In this document: positions 12,946 through 25,335 of the stretch, in pieces
How positions within the stretch are numbered: position 1 is the first letter of the stretch
Layout of the letters: every line of letters begins with the position of its first letter
Assembly: GCA_949752795.1 (NCBI GenBank)
Contig: OX457064.1
Span: forward strand, 44,450,368-44,514,367
Reading direction: 5' to 3'
From: Hyperoodon ampullatus
Lineage: Eukaryota; Chordata; Mammalia; Artiodactyla; Ziphiidae
DNA length: 64,000 nucleotides
Position numbers and translations under genes: made by a program
Notes under the pieces: model-generated
Databases searched by the model: none
Seen by the model: the letters and a program-made list of their open reading frames with translations, nothing else
Told to the model about the DNA's origin: nothing

Positions 12946-13222
12946 GTTAAAAGAAATCGTATTTTATTCTTATACAATAGCATCAAAAAACATTAAATAC
13001 TTAGGAATACATACAATAACAGACATACAAGACTTCTACAATGAAAACTACAAAAACATCCAATGAGAAAAAATAATGGATATTTGAAAATCTGAATAAA
13101 TGTAGAGATATACCTAGTTCATGGATGAGAAAACAATACTGCTAAGATGTTAATGTTCCCCCAAATTCATCCATGTATTCAACACAAAGCTAATCAAAAT
13201 CCCAGTAGGCTTCTTTTGAAAA

Positions 13223-14203
13223 ATTTTGGTTAAATATACATAAAATTTACCATTTTAACCATTTTTAAGTGTATATTTCTGAAGCATTAAGTATTTTCAC
13301 ACTGTTGTGCAACCATCACCACCAACCATCTCCAGAACTTTTTCATTTTACCCAACTGAAACTCTGTACCCATTAAACACTAACTCCCCAGTCACCCTGC
13401 TCCTGGCAACCACCATTCTATTTTCTTTCTCTATGAACTTGACTAAGTATCCCATATTAAGTAGAATCATACAATATTTGTTCTTTTGTGACTGGCTTAT
13501 TTCACTCAGCATAAGGTCTCCAATGTTCATCCATGTTATAGCATGTGTCAGAATTTCCTTCCTTTTTATGGTTGAATAATACCCCACTGTACGCATATAC
13601 CACATTTTGTTTATCCATCCATCCATCGATGGACACTTGGGTTGCTTCCACCATTCGGCTACTGCCAATAATGCTGCCATGAATATGAATGTACAGTATC
13701 TCTTTAAGTCTCTGCTTTCAATTCTTTTGGGTACACACTCAGAAATGAAATTCCTTCTTCTCCACATCCTCCCCAAAACTTGTTATTTTTCTATTTTTGT
13801 TTGTTTGTTTGTTTAATAACAGCCATTCTAATGGGTCTGAAGCAGTATCTCATCGTGGTTTTGATTTGAGTTACACTAATGATTAACGTTTAGCATCTTT
13901 TCATGTGCTTATTACTAGTTTGTATATCTTCTTTGGAGAAATGTCTATTCAAGTCCTTTGCTCATTTTTAATCAGGTTTTTTCGTTATAGCTGTGGATGA
14001 TTTCTTGTGCTTTTTATACTCTTGATATCAATACCTCATCAGATATATGATTTGCAAATATCTCTCCCATTTTATGGGTTGCCTTTTCACTCTGTTGATA
14101 GATTCTTTTGATACACAAACATTTTTAATTTTGAATGAAGTCCAACTTATATATTTTTGTTGTTGCTGTTGCTGCCTGTGCTTTTTTGGTATTATACACA
14201 GAC
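13223..14203 (-). mobile_element. L1 3'-end fragment inserted into older L1
   Basis: Minus-strand L1 covering the 3' UTR ('ttaccattttaaccattttt' near the 3' end) and the C-terminal end of ORF2 (13348-13776 reads as a decayed ORF2 tail, ...MWYMRTVGYYSTIKRKEIL). Imperfect cttctttt-containing flanks at 13210-13222 and about 14206-14220 may be its target-site duplication. It splits the plus-strand L1, so it is younger than that element. Confidence 0.8.
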
Positions 14204-15222
14204 TTTCTTCTTTTTAATGAAAATAAAAAGCTCTAACACTCATATGAAAATGCAAAGGATCCAGAAAAACAAAAGAGCTTACCATAAGGCCTCAAGAATC
14301 AAGACAACTGGTACTGGCACAGAAATAAGTACATACCTTGATGAAACACAACACAAAGTCTAGAAATCGACCCTCATTTAAAAAGTCGATTGATATTTAA
14401 CAGTGGAACCAAAGCAACTTAATGTGGAAAGGCAAGCATTTTCAACAAATGGTGCTGGAAAACTGGAAACCCACATGGGATAATAAACAAACCTTCCTTA
14501 ACTCTACCTGAGACCATAAAAATTAATTTCAGATGAATCACGTATCTCGATATAAAAGATAAATCATAAAGCTTCTAGAAGAAAACAAAGGAGATAATTT
14601 TTGTGACCTGGACCTAGGCCAAGACTTCTTAGATAGGAAACAAGAGCAATAATCATAAACTGGACTTAGTAAAATTAGTAACTTCTGCTCTTTAACACCA
14701 TTAAGAAAATGAATAGGCAGGCCATAGATAAGGAGCATATGTTTGAAAAACATGCATTTGTAAAAAGCTTAAATCCAGAACATATTAAAAGCTCCTATAA
14801 CTCAATACTAAACATACAACCCAATTTTTTTTTAAATGAGCAGAAGAATTAGTTCACAAAGGAAGACATACAAATAGCCAGTGAGCATATGAAAATGTGC
14901 TCAACATCATTATACATCAGGGTAATGCAAACTAAAACCACAGTGGGATTCCCTCACACACTCAATAAAATGGCAGACATCAAATAAATACTAAACATGC
15001 CATTTATATGAAACTCTACAGGAGTCAACTTGTAAGGGAAAAAAATACAAAAGTGGTTGCCTTTGAGAAGAGGGACTGACCAGGAAAGGGCACAGCTTTT
15101 GGGGAGTGATGAAAATGTTCTATATTTTGATAGAAATGGGGGTTACATGAGTGCATGCTTTTGTTAAAATTCACTAATTTATTCACTTAACATTTAGGCA
15201 TTTCATTGTATGTAACTTTTAC

Positions 15223-15238
15223 CACACACACACACACA
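15223..15238 (+). repeat. Short (CA)n
   Basis: cacacacacacacac at the end of the old L1 tail. Confidence 0.8.
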
Positions 15239-16190
15239 AACAACTACTGAACTTAGATTTACTTTTTTGCTGTGGTTTGGGTTGGCAATTCTGAAACTAC
15301 TTCCTATATATTCTAAGCTTGAGCAAATAGGAAAATATTTTGTCCTGAGACCTAAATCGGACAAGACAATTTATAAATACATTTTAATAATTGAAAAAAA
15401 TATTTCCATGAAACTGTTTAAGCTTGTTTCATCATTAATTCAGAATTTACAACTTTTGGGAAGTTGAATTATTGTTTCTCTAAGTAGTTTACACAGTCTG
15501 GATTTAAAAACACTGAAACAAAGCACATGTAATTACGTTTCTAAGTAGATACAGCCATTTTTGTTACTTGATTTTTAATATTTTGTCTATACCGAAATTA
15601 CTAAGATATTTCGTCAAAATACCTATTTAAAAAAACATATCAGGAAGGGTGATACATTATGAAACTTTAAATAGTTGTAATATTTGTATTTTTTTCCTAC
15701 TTATCTTTGACAAAAAAAAAAAGAAAACTATCTTTTGTTTATTAATGCTCAGGCTGATTTCTTCACACATTCTAACATTACTCATATATTAAATATTGGC
15801 ATTCTTAGAGAGTTTTACTTCTGGTATTAAGCTGATTCAATTAACTAGTTTTTTTTTTTAAGTTAATACAATTAAATGACCTGGTTTTCAAAAACTATAA
15901 TAAACTTTCAAAACTAAAGTAGACCTGATAATTTATTGTTTTTAAATCAAAAATCTTAAAAATAAACTGTTAAACAAAATGAAAATTTAGAAATATTGTC
16001 TCAAAATAGGGACATAATTATGTTAAACCCTCCAGAATGTGACAGAAATAGGTGTTTGAATTTTATTGAATTTCAATTTTACTTAAGCATTAGATGATGT
16101 TATTGTTTGGTATTCATATCAGAATTTCCTTGAAAAGCTGTTTCTATAAACTATTTCTTATAATGCTTATTTAAAAAATAACGTAAATGT

Positions 16191-16480
16191 GGGTTTCCCT
16201 GGTGGCGCAGTGGTTGAGAGTCTGCCTGCCGATGCAGGGGACGCGGGTTTGAGCCCTTGTCTTGGAAGATCCCACATGCCGCGGAGCAACTAGCCCCGTG
16301 AGCCACAGCTACTGAGCCTGCGTGTCGGGAGCCTGTGCTCCGCAATAAGAGAGACCACGATAGTGAGAGGCCCGCGCATCGCGATGAGGAGTGGCCCCCG
16401 CTTGCCGCAACTAGAGAAAGCCCTCGCACAGAAACGAAGACCCAACACTGCCAAAAGTAAATAAATAAATAAAATTAAAA
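16191..16480 (+). mobile_element. CHR-type SINE, long form
   Basis: Head tttccctggtggcgcagtgg, body through 'gacccaacactgcc' and a (AAAT)n tail. Perfect 18-bp target-site duplication aaaaaataacgtaaatgt at 16173-16190 and 16481-16498. Confidence 0.97.
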
Positions 16481-16632
16481 AAAAAATAACGTAAATGTAA
16501 AAGTTTTTTAAACAGTTAAAAAACTAAGAAAACAAAGTTTCAGGTCATAATTATATTCCTTTGTTTAAATTTTCAAATAATTCCTAATGCTTCATCAGCT
16601 TGTATTTAGAACGCTACACTTATCTTCCCTTT

Positions 16633-16841
16633 ATTTTATTTTTTTTTTTGCGGTACGCGGGCCTCTCACTGCTGTGGCCTCTCCCGTTGTGGAGCACAGG
16701 CTCCAGACGCGCAGGCTCAGCGGCCATGGCTCATGGGCCCAGCCGCTCCGCGGCATGTGGGATCTTCCCGGACCGGGGCACGAACGCGTGTCCCCTGCAT
16801 CGGCAGGCAGACTGTCAACCACTGCGCCACCAGGGAAGCCC
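16633..16841 (-). mobile_element. Young CHR SINE, short form
   Basis: Reverse complement of the family: poly(T), then gcggtacgcgggcctctcac, ending ccaccagggaagccc. Target-site duplication tatcttcccttt at 16621-16632 and 16842-16853. It lies 134 bp from an opposite-strand SINE. Confidence 0.97.
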
Positions 16842-19419
16842 TATCTTCCCTTTTGATGTGAACCCTGTTAAAAGAATTAGGCAGCATATTTCCTCAGGCT
16901 ATGGGTTACAAGAAGTCTATATGCTTTCTGAGACATTTTGATATGCTACTTTATCTTTGCCTTGTATATTAAATCTATTTTTAGATTAGATTTTTATTTT
17001 AAATCTATTTTATATTAAAAATAAAAATTAGGAAGATTTAATATCTGGCCAATGATTCCTTAACGCAACCTCCTATGATGTATGTAAGTCACTAACCACC
17101 ATGGGGAGACGCCCCTTGCTCAGTGACTTGGAGTAAGAACATGGGAGCTGTAAAGATAAGTAAAACAGAGACCTTGCCTTTAAGATGGTCATACTTTCAA
17201 GAGAGAAAAGCCAAGTGAAACATATTCCAGAGCTAACAGCAGTGAAACGTGAAGAAAGGCATATCACAGAGGACATCAGGGTGACAGGAGGGGATATATT
17301 TTACCACACATAATTGAAAGAAATATTAGAAATCTAGGCTTTGGAAACAATCCTTTAGAATACAGTAATTTGTACTATACCAATCACTGACTCAGGGTTA
17401 CAAGACAAAACAAAACAAAAACCTAAAACCTATCCTTGAAATTGTTGGTAGAAGTAAGGAAAAGAAACAGAAGATTAGCCAGAAATGTCTTTGTGCAGGA
17501 AATGTTTTTAATAATTTGAAATTTATTAGATGGCAAATCATTTTTAAATTTCTATTTGTTTCTAAGTTCTAATTTATAAGTATCCAAATAATATACATTT
17601 GCACCATCACTTTACAATCATTTGATATTCCTACATGAATAAGCAAATTTTACCATTTAGAGTGATTATTATGTGATAAACTGCATAAGAAACAGTAAGC
17701 TGGTAAGTGTATAATCAAAATAAAATAAACCATTCTATTTGTTTTAAGCAACCTATCAAATGCAATCTTAATTGTTTTAAAAGAAATGAAACTAGGTTTC
17801 ATTTTTTTAAAGTAATTTAAAACAATCTATTTAAAGCGATCTTATGTTCTGTAAACATAGTAACTAAAGTTACAACTAAACCTTGCTCTGTTGATCTAAT
17901 CAAATCTCTGGGGGAAAACACCCCTTACTATGACCCAGGCAATCTATAAGCGTCCATACCAGTGAGAACAGGAAACATAATTAAAAATTTAAAAATCTGA
18001 TTTATCAAAGAGACTAATATTTGAAATAAAAATCTGATAAATATGAATCTGTGCTGGTGCTCCTAATAACTTATGATACCATCAAATTTGGTTTTCGGGA
18101 AGGCACTCAGAAGCTAGATGTTTAAATTGTGAAATAAATAAAAGTGCTAACAACATTGTTAACAGACCAAACAAACATCCTAACCTTGTAACCAAAATGG
18201 TTCAATATCTATATAACTTGCCATATCTTCAAATAAGGAAGAGAATACAGCAAACATTTAATGGTGTAGACTTAGCTATAAAAGTAAAATAGCTTCATAG
18301 ATCATTTCCTACCTTCACTGCTTCTAAGTAATGGCCACAATACAAGATAAAAATTAAAGATGCTATTTAAGAGGACCAATGGATTTTAAGGTTCTTAGTT
18401 TTAGGAGACCTTTTTGCTCCCTCCTATCTCCCATTAAGTAATAAAATGTGTCACAATGAGTTTACACAGTTAAGATAAAATTTGAGGCCTAAAAGTTTGG
18501 TCTTATTCCTAATTTGATAGTTTAATAAAAACTTATAGAGAAGAAAAGCCTACCTACCTCTAAAATCTATCTTTTGAAAATTAAATATGTTCAAAAAGAA
18601 GAATCATTTCTATTGTCACGAGTGTATCAACTAATCTCAACTCTGTGATTCCTAGTTCTTTACCTAATACACAGAAAAAACTCATCCGCTATTCTTTAGT
18701 GACATGAAAGTAATCCTCCTTTATTAAGCCTTTTAAACGTCTTCATCAAATAGTTACACTGAGTGACCAGTTTGTTCTAGGAATAAATTATAATAGTAAA
18801 AGTTTTTTTTTTATTAATTCAGCAAATAATAATCAGTCACTACTTATGTGGCATAGTCATTCATTTACCAAGCATTTACTGAGCATTAAATGTCCCAGGA
18901 ACTGTGGAAGCAAAACCAAGTAAGATATCACTAAGGGCTCAAAACTATCTCCAACAATGAACATCCACAGCAAGGAGATAAATACCCCAAAAGACCTCAA
19001 AATTCCAATACAGTTTCAATTTGGCCTTCAGCATTTAATTGCACTAAATAACATAAAGGAATATATTTTCAACTGGAAACTTTGCAGACAAATTTTAATT
19101 AAGTTTAAAAAGTAGATGGCAAAAAAAGGAAGTGCTATTTTTTTTTTTAAATCCATATGATACTGTAAACCATCTTTCTCTTTAACACCTTGTGGTAATT
19201 TTCATATTTCCCATGTTAAGCGGAAATAGTTTATTAGTCTAATCATTTTAGGGAACGTGTTTCAACAAATTCAAATTTTTTGTCCTCCATATTGCAGGAA
19301 TAATTAAATACAAAACCATGCACATTCTCTGAAAAGTAAAAAATATGCACTTATATTATTACTGTATCATATTTACCAACTGGAACCCTTATTTCAGAGC
19401 CCACATATACGTATTCTTT

Positions 19420-19627
19420 TTTTTTTTTTTTTTTTGCTGTACGGGGGCCTCTCACTGTTGTGGCCTCTCCCGTTGCGGAGCACAGGCTCCGGACGCGCAG
19501 GCTCAACGGCCATGGCTCACAGGCCCAGCCGCTCCACGGCATGTGGGATCTTCCTGAACCGGGGCACGAACCCGTGTCCCCCGCATCGGCAGGCAGACTC
19601 TCAACCACTGCACCACGAGGGAAGCCC
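19420..19627 (-). mobile_element. Young CHR SINE
   Basis: Poly(T) then gctgtacgggggcctctcac to gaagcccc. Target-site duplication cgtattcttt at 19410-19419 and 19628-19637. Confidence 0.97.
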
Positions 19628-20428
19628 CGTATTCTTTAAATTACTAAGTAATACCACTGCCCTACTATTTCATACAGAATTACTCACAAAGCCTGTAATG
19701 GAGCATAGTACAATTCTGATCATGTACAACAGAGGGAAAAACTAAGACCCAGAAATACTAAATTACTTGCCAAAGGCCTGAGAAAAACTTAAAGACAAAA
19801 CAGAAATAACATTTGGAACCTATTTTTACAGTTAACTGATAAATTGAATGCAATTTCCTAGTGATATTAAAAAATTATACATGTAAATTAGCGTATACAT
19901 ATATACAAATAACTGAAAAAGAAAGGAAAAAAATGGAAAGAACTTTTTTATACAGCCTGAATTACATAGAGAAGTGTGGTTTCAAAATCAAAACTGCTAA
20001 ACTGCTGATTCTAAAGAGTCATGTACATTAGTTCAAAGGAACTTGAGAGAATACAGTAAATTCAATAAAAGATTAAGTAAATTAACTTATGATCCAAGAA
20101 GTTTAATTTTATAAGAGAACTTAATAGACATACATAGTAAGTATAATGATCAAGCACTGAAATATATCTTTAGGGAAAACAAAGTGTAATTTAAAATGTC
20201 TTAAAATAAAGTTAAAAATAGCGTGTATTTAACATAATATTTAAGATGCAACTTAATCATAAAAGTGTGGGCTTTTGGGGCAGATTTGCAAAAATGATGG
20301 TGCCAATTACTAAATAAAAGAGATGTTAAGGGAAATGGCAGATATTAGCTTATAAGAGTACCTTTTTAAACACATGAAATTCTACATAAAATTCTTCTTT
20401 ATCCCAAGAGCAATGTGCTTAAACTGAA

Positions 20429-20436
<8 letters not shown>

Positions 20437-20467
<31 letters not shown>
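20437..20467 (+). repeat. (TG)n microsatellite
   Basis: About 15 uninterrupted TG units following tgtata. Confidence 0.95.
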
Positions 20468-20471
<4 letters not shown>

Positions 20472-22600
20472 TTAAAGAACAGTCATATTATAACCATAAA
20501 ACACTTGATGGCACTGCTTTATATCCAGCTTGTTTTATCCTCAGAAACGTTATTAATATATAATATTTATAAAACATTTAATTCCCTCTTCATAACCTCT
20601 TTAAAACCTTTGCATAAAATCTGTGATGTTATCTTCTTAACAAGGCAAAACCAAGGAAAAAGACTTTGTATATCCATCATTTCTAGAGTAACAAAAGTAT
20701 CTTTACCTTTCACGAGACTTTCACAAAAATCCCAGACACTGGAATGTTATAATAATGCAATTAAGGATGAAAATTTTATAACAGGAACTAATTAAATGAG
20801 GAAAGGCTAATATTAATTAAAAATCTTATCAAGAATCAAAGAAAGATGATACCTATTTTTTTTTAAAACAACTATATAATACAATGTCTTGGAGATGCTC
20901 TTGTATTAAGTGGCTTTTAAAATAAAATTGTATTTATTTCCTAGGTTCTTTCTTTCAAATACATGACCAAAAAAATAAAATAAAAACCTGGCAAATACAT
21001 ATAGGGCCTATAGCAACAAGGCCTGAATCAAGCTACTATCTTAAAAAAATAAATTAGAGGTAGATATTTACATAGGTTTAAGTAATTAAAGAGTATAACC
21101 AGGTCTCTTAAGTTTTTAACTAGTGTTTCAAAATGATCATGCCCTATAATGCCACCCTCAACCTCCATGGGAATTTTCTTCTAGACTGAATTTTTGTTCA
21201 TTACCTAAGATTGTTTTTATAATTTTTTCTTTTGTTTATTTTTGTTGTTTTATGTACTCCACTCTGTTATGCTTATGCTTTCTTTTTTTACATAAATCAG
21301 AAAATTATGTTGCAGTCAGAATTATTCATGTGTATCTTCTGACATTAGAACTAATTTACCTTAAACTTAAAATTTGAGTTTAACCTCCAGGAGAGCTCTC
21401 ATGATATTCTACATAAACTACTTCAAAAACCAGTGGCCTAATATGATAGACTTTCTCAACTTTGTTGAAGCACTTTGTATTTCTTTACTGGAATTTTTAC
21501 TTTCTCATTACCTTTCTCAGTGACGTTATAAAAACCTCATGAAATTTAAAACCAGGTGCCTTTACTTGAGGAATTAAAGCAAACAAATTATACTTTTAAT
21601 GACAAATAAATGACATCATTTTGGAAGCAAATATTTAAAATCCTGTAACAGTACTAATACGCATTTTATCAACTTACTCTTTTTGAAACATTTAATTTCT
21701 GTGCCATGAGTTAGTTTAATAGGGCTTTATCAAAAGACAATTTTTGAAGGAATTCAGAAAGCGTTCCTGTAACATACTAAAAGATTCTTTGTGTCACTGT
21801 CCTTTGAAAGAGGATACCTCTTTTATTTAGATGAGGTCTCCTTTTGATCACCCCCCCACTCCTTCATCTCACCCAGGGCTTTGAGCAATTTCTTCATCTC
21901 AGCAAGAGAGGCAAATGGCTAAAATTAGCAGTCTCTGGACCCTCAGGAATAGCCACTGCGCCATATCAGCTGAGATTCCTGATTAGAATTATGTCTGATT
22001 TAAAAAAAAAAAAAAAGTAACAAAACAAAACCAAGAAGCAAAGAAGAAAACCAAACAAAAAACAAAAAATGTCTATCTAGGCCATCTTTTCACCTTTCTT
22101 TATTTCATAAGAGAGAAGCATTTAACACATTGTTTTGAAAAATGATAAGGAAGTGCTAACAAAGTTTTTGTCAAGAAAAAGTATCTGTCATCATTCTCTC
22201 TAATAAACTTCAACTTTTATAATATGCTAACAGAACTTAGTAATTTTATTGTTTTATGAGATAAAACATAATAATCTTAGCACAAAGGGTTTGGATCAAA
22301 TTATATATTTTTGTGGCCTCTATATGTAGAGCATGGTCAACTTCTCTTGTCAATGGGAAATTAATTCTCTTTTGTTCAAAATCCAGATAATCACTCTTAG
22401 TTACATCTAAATCCAGAGAATAACCATGTGTGGCAGGTTACTAAGTGGATGAAATCTGTTTCTGAAGTACTGTTTCCACTAAATAAGACTTTAAGAAAGG
22501 CCCTATGCTGTTATTTGTTTTCCCCATTATATCTGTGATGAGAAAATGATGAAGATGGAGCCTTAATCCCCCAAAGACAAGGTCTCAGCATCTAGCTTAC

Positions 22601-22722
22601 CTGACAAGGTTTTCATTGTCTCCAGTTCCCTTGCAAGTTGCACATTCAGTTCGCAAATCCTCAGCCTTGGGCTTCTTTTGTAACACAGACTGCCTTTGTC
22701 TCCTCTCTCTAGGAACTCTCTC
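22601..22722 (-). CDS. PHF14: PHF14 internal exon (start of last PHD finger)
   Basis: A 122-nt minus-strand exon encoding 40 residues from ERVPRERRQRQSVLQKKPKA to GTGDNENLV plus two bases of a split codon (AG, expected Arg). A strongly basic stretch (RERRQRQ, KKPK) leads into CATC, the first two zinc ligands of the last PHD finger of PHF14. The remaining ligands belong to a following exon that I could not find in bases 1-22600. The acceptor is ...tgtggcag and the donor is CAG followed by gtaagc, both good. Spacing of 121 bp from the 51-nt exon suggests the two are recognised together. The open frame continues into flanking sequence by chance; the true boundaries are set by the splice sites. 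Confidence 0.95.
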
Positions 22723-22843
22723 CTGCCACACAAGGGAGGATGAAACAAAACATAAAATCAGTATATGAGGAAAACAGAAATAATTTTAAGCCAGAAAGTT
22801 TCTCAAATTTAGATTGTGTAAAATATGCTTAACTTATTCCAAC
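22723..22843 (-). other. PHF14 short intron (121 bp)
   Basis: Minus-strand intron beginning gttgga and ending ...ccttgtgtggcag. The branch/pyrimidine region near the acceptor is T- and C-rich. The short length and weak donor fit exon definition with the upstream 51-nt exon. Confidence 0.85.
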
Positions 22844-22894
22844 CTCATGTTTTTCTTCCTCAGGAATGAAGCTTCGTTTTCGTCCTCTGGTTCT
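22844..22894 (-). CDS. PHF14: PHF14 small internal exon (basic RGRKR linker)
   Basis: A 51-nt minus-strand exon encoding exactly 17 residues, RTRGRKRSFIPEEEKHE, phase 0 at both ends, so skipping it would keep the reading frame. The basic RTRGRKR cluster could be a nuclear localisation or DNA-contact element; the acidic EEEKHE follows. The acceptor is a strong T-run ending in ag at 22895-22896. The donor is GAG followed by gttgga, which departs from the usual gtragt at several positions and looks weak. The next intron is only 121 bp. Identity rests on the match to PHF14 as I remember it and on clean phase joining to both neighbours. Confidence 0.92.
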
Positions 22895-23683
22895 CTAAAA
22901 AAAACAAAAAAGAAAGAAAAAAAAAAGAAAAATCCACAAAAATATCTAATGTTTAATTAATAATAAAAATAAATTTTCTCTGTTAAATGTTACTGCTTCA
23001 GTTAAGCACTTGGAAAATCAGCATTTCTAATTAATGCTGTACTGCTCTATTGCACTTTATTACAATTTATGTCAGAGGAAATAAACACAAGACAAATTAA
23101 ATACACTCTACAGTTACAGTGTTTTACTGTTAAATAACACAGGTATCTGATAAGAAAAATAAGTTCTACAAAATTAGCTTGAAGATTTCTGAACACCTCA
23201 TACACATCACAAAATGATGATTTATGCAGAACATTTAAATTTTCATAACTTACACGACTTCTAGAGCTAAAATGCTAAACCTGGACTCACATCTATTGTA
23301 TGCATCTGTGTGTGTGCATGCGTGCACAAACATGTTTGAAATAACATAAACAATCTTTAACAGCTGTAAAAAAGTGGGAGGCAAAGGTATCAGATGTCTC
23401 CCAATCCTAGTTAAAATAAAACTAACTAAAAAAATCATGGTATAAGTGACTCAAGCTTATTTACTTAAAATTATGTCCTGTATTTCAGAACACATTTCCC
23501 ATTTGAAAGATGACATCCATATGTTTGAAAGTAATATAAGTACAATAGGATTTGCAGCCAATATGTTAAAAATCTCCACCCATGTAGCACAGCCTCTGGA
23601 GGTTTATAATCCCCATTTGAATATCACTGCTCTTTAGAGAGACTGGAAGAAAAAGGAGGCACCATTCCCCAAAATTACTTTAC

Positions 23684-23749
23684 CTGACTGTTGAGATCAA
23701 AGATCATTCCCACGTTAGAGTAGGTACCAAATAATTCTAAAGAGAATTG
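23684..23749 (-). other. Candidate 66-nt cassette exon of PHF14
   Basis: Minus-strand 66-nt stretch bounded by ...tttttatattggacag and a strong donor, CAG followed by gtaaag. It reads open for 22 codons (QFSLELFGTYSN...DLNSQ) from phase 0 to phase 0, exactly the phase of the two flanking PHF14 exons, so inclusion would insert 22 residues between IPIRNT and RTRGRKR. It lies 0.8 kb upstream of the 51-nt exon in transcript order. I do not remember such an insert in PHF14. A chance match of splice-like motifs remains quite possible. Confidence 0.3.
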
Positions 23750-24329
23750 CTGTCCAATATAAAAAACATTAATGTTTTTCTAAGTTACTCTCATTTCAAT
23801 TCTCTACAATACCGAGTCACTTGTTATTCAGTACCCAGGCTAACTGCACTCTGTTTAATCTGCCCCTAGATAACCAAGAGTTGACTAAATAAATTAGCCT
23901 TTCAAAATAAGTAAATTTATAGACTACATATTCATTTACATTTATATTGCCAATCAGTATGTTTTAATTACATTATGGAAGAAATAAGAAAAAGTAAAAC
24001 TATACCTAGGAAAAGGTTTTAAATGCAGGCCCTACATCTGTTCTTACTTCCAAAGAATTAGTACTAAGCCTTGCTCCTCAAAATATCAATCATGGTTCAT
24101 AAGCACTGGCATCCCCAGGGAGTTAGAAATGAAGAATTTCATGCCCAGAACAACATACTGAATTAGAACCTGCCATTTAAAAAGATCCCCAAGTAAGTCA
24201 TACACACATTAAAGTTTGAAAACAGCCCTTAATATTGACAACACTTCTCCAAGTCCTAATTAAAACCTTATGGCTAGCCCTTTGTATAATCATCTTTCCC
24301 CTCTGTGACGCTCCTTTCCTCGTGCTTCA

Positions 24330-24450
24330 ATTTCTGTCCTCCAGTGCAATTTATCCCAAAACTGGTAAGGACCATATCATATTCATCTTTCTAGACTCAA
24401 ACTTAATACAATACATATTACATAAAAGTTCAATAAATTTGTTTTAATAA
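24330..24450 (+). repeat. L2 3'-end relic
   Basis: Diverged 'aaggaccatatcatattcat' ... 'aaagttcaataaatttg', the pattern of L2 3' ends. Confidence 0.45.
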
Positions 24451-25169
24451 AATAAATAATAAGTGTTTCGATTGAAACTCACAGGTGAACACACTAGATA
24501 ATACAAATGATAAAACAACTGACAAAAAGGGTAAATTATTGTTCCTTTCTCTGGTAATCTATTTTCAATTTGCATAATTTACGCATATAGCCATCCATTT
24601 CAAAAAGGTGATCAAAATTAATAACCAATATCAAAGGGAAAATATTGAAATTACTTATCTTAATTCTATAAACATCTAAAGAATGCTCAAAAGGCCTTCA
24701 CACATTTCCATATTTCTCTTCATTCAACCCATCTTTTGTTGAGTCATCGTTTTTGAATCATCTAATCACTGAATTAATTTTTGAAGTATATGTGTGAATG
24801 CTCCAAGTTCATGTTTTCAATTCTTTTGAAGATATATAATTATTTACCATTTCTGATTAATACTTTAAATCTCTGAACATCTGGTTTGATTCCATCAATT
24901 GGAAGTTCTTCAAACCCATACTGCAGTTAGCATCAAAAAGCATAATGCCACAGAATGATCCTATCACACAATGACATAGTTACATACCTCTGCATTTATA
25001 AATTCCTTTTTATTATATTTTATTAAAGTAATATTTTCAAATGAATAAACATATAATTATCTAAAACAGTCATTTTTAAATGTATGTATCAATATTACAA
25101 AAAGGTAATCATTGATGTATTCCTGCAGTAATTTTAAATAACTAAACATAAGCAACATAAACAAATTCT

Positions 25170-25335
25170 AGCCAGAAAACCAGAGTTGTTACAAGCAATA
25201 TGAAATTACAGCATCTTAGAGCTCTGAGATAAGCAGGCCAGGGAAATGACTTGATGATCACACAGCTGATAACTGACAGAGGTAAACTTCAACCCAGGTC
25301 TCTCAACTCTCAATTCAGTGATTTTTCTTGCATGA
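25170..25335 (+). repeat. Ancient MIR-like relic
   Basis: Contains 'gatcacacagctgataactg' and 'caacccaggtctctcaactc', a common decay form of MIR-like repeats. Confidence 0.4.

Larger units (their letters stand above)
12085..15238 (+). mobile_element. Old L1 ORF2/3'UTR remnant, interrupted twice
   Basis: Plus-strand L1 pieces at about 12085-12511 (RT fingers region, 'ctggtccagatggtttcatt'), 12946-13222 ('tacttaggaatacat' to 'caaaatcccagtaggcttc') and 14204-15238 (C-terminal ORF2 and 3' UTR). They are in correct order and must be one element. It is broken by an unidentified segment at 12512-12945 and by an opposite-strand L1 piece at about 13223-14203. Many stops; not functional. Confidence 0.8.
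1..22600 (-). other. Presumed PHF14 intron 3' of the last visible exon
   Basis: No further PHF14 exon was found here: I looked on the minus strand for the expected CDEC..CYHFGC..LDPPL block that completes the last PHD finger and did not find it. The stretch holds a mariner, MIR relics, nested L1 fragments, four CHR SINEs and microsatellites, listed separately. Stretches 1-1030, 3400-8700, 17000-19400 and 19650-22560 have no recognised gene. I call this intron by inference from the missing exon. Confidence 0.6.

Noticed and set aside
16600..16941. 113-aa open frame, and similar frames at 19351-19745, 27882-28177, 30167-30489, 38913-39257, 45526-45852, 47357-47740 and 59266-59747
   Set aside because: All are read-through of the GC-rich CHR SINE body on either strand; the same peptide motifs recur at every copy.
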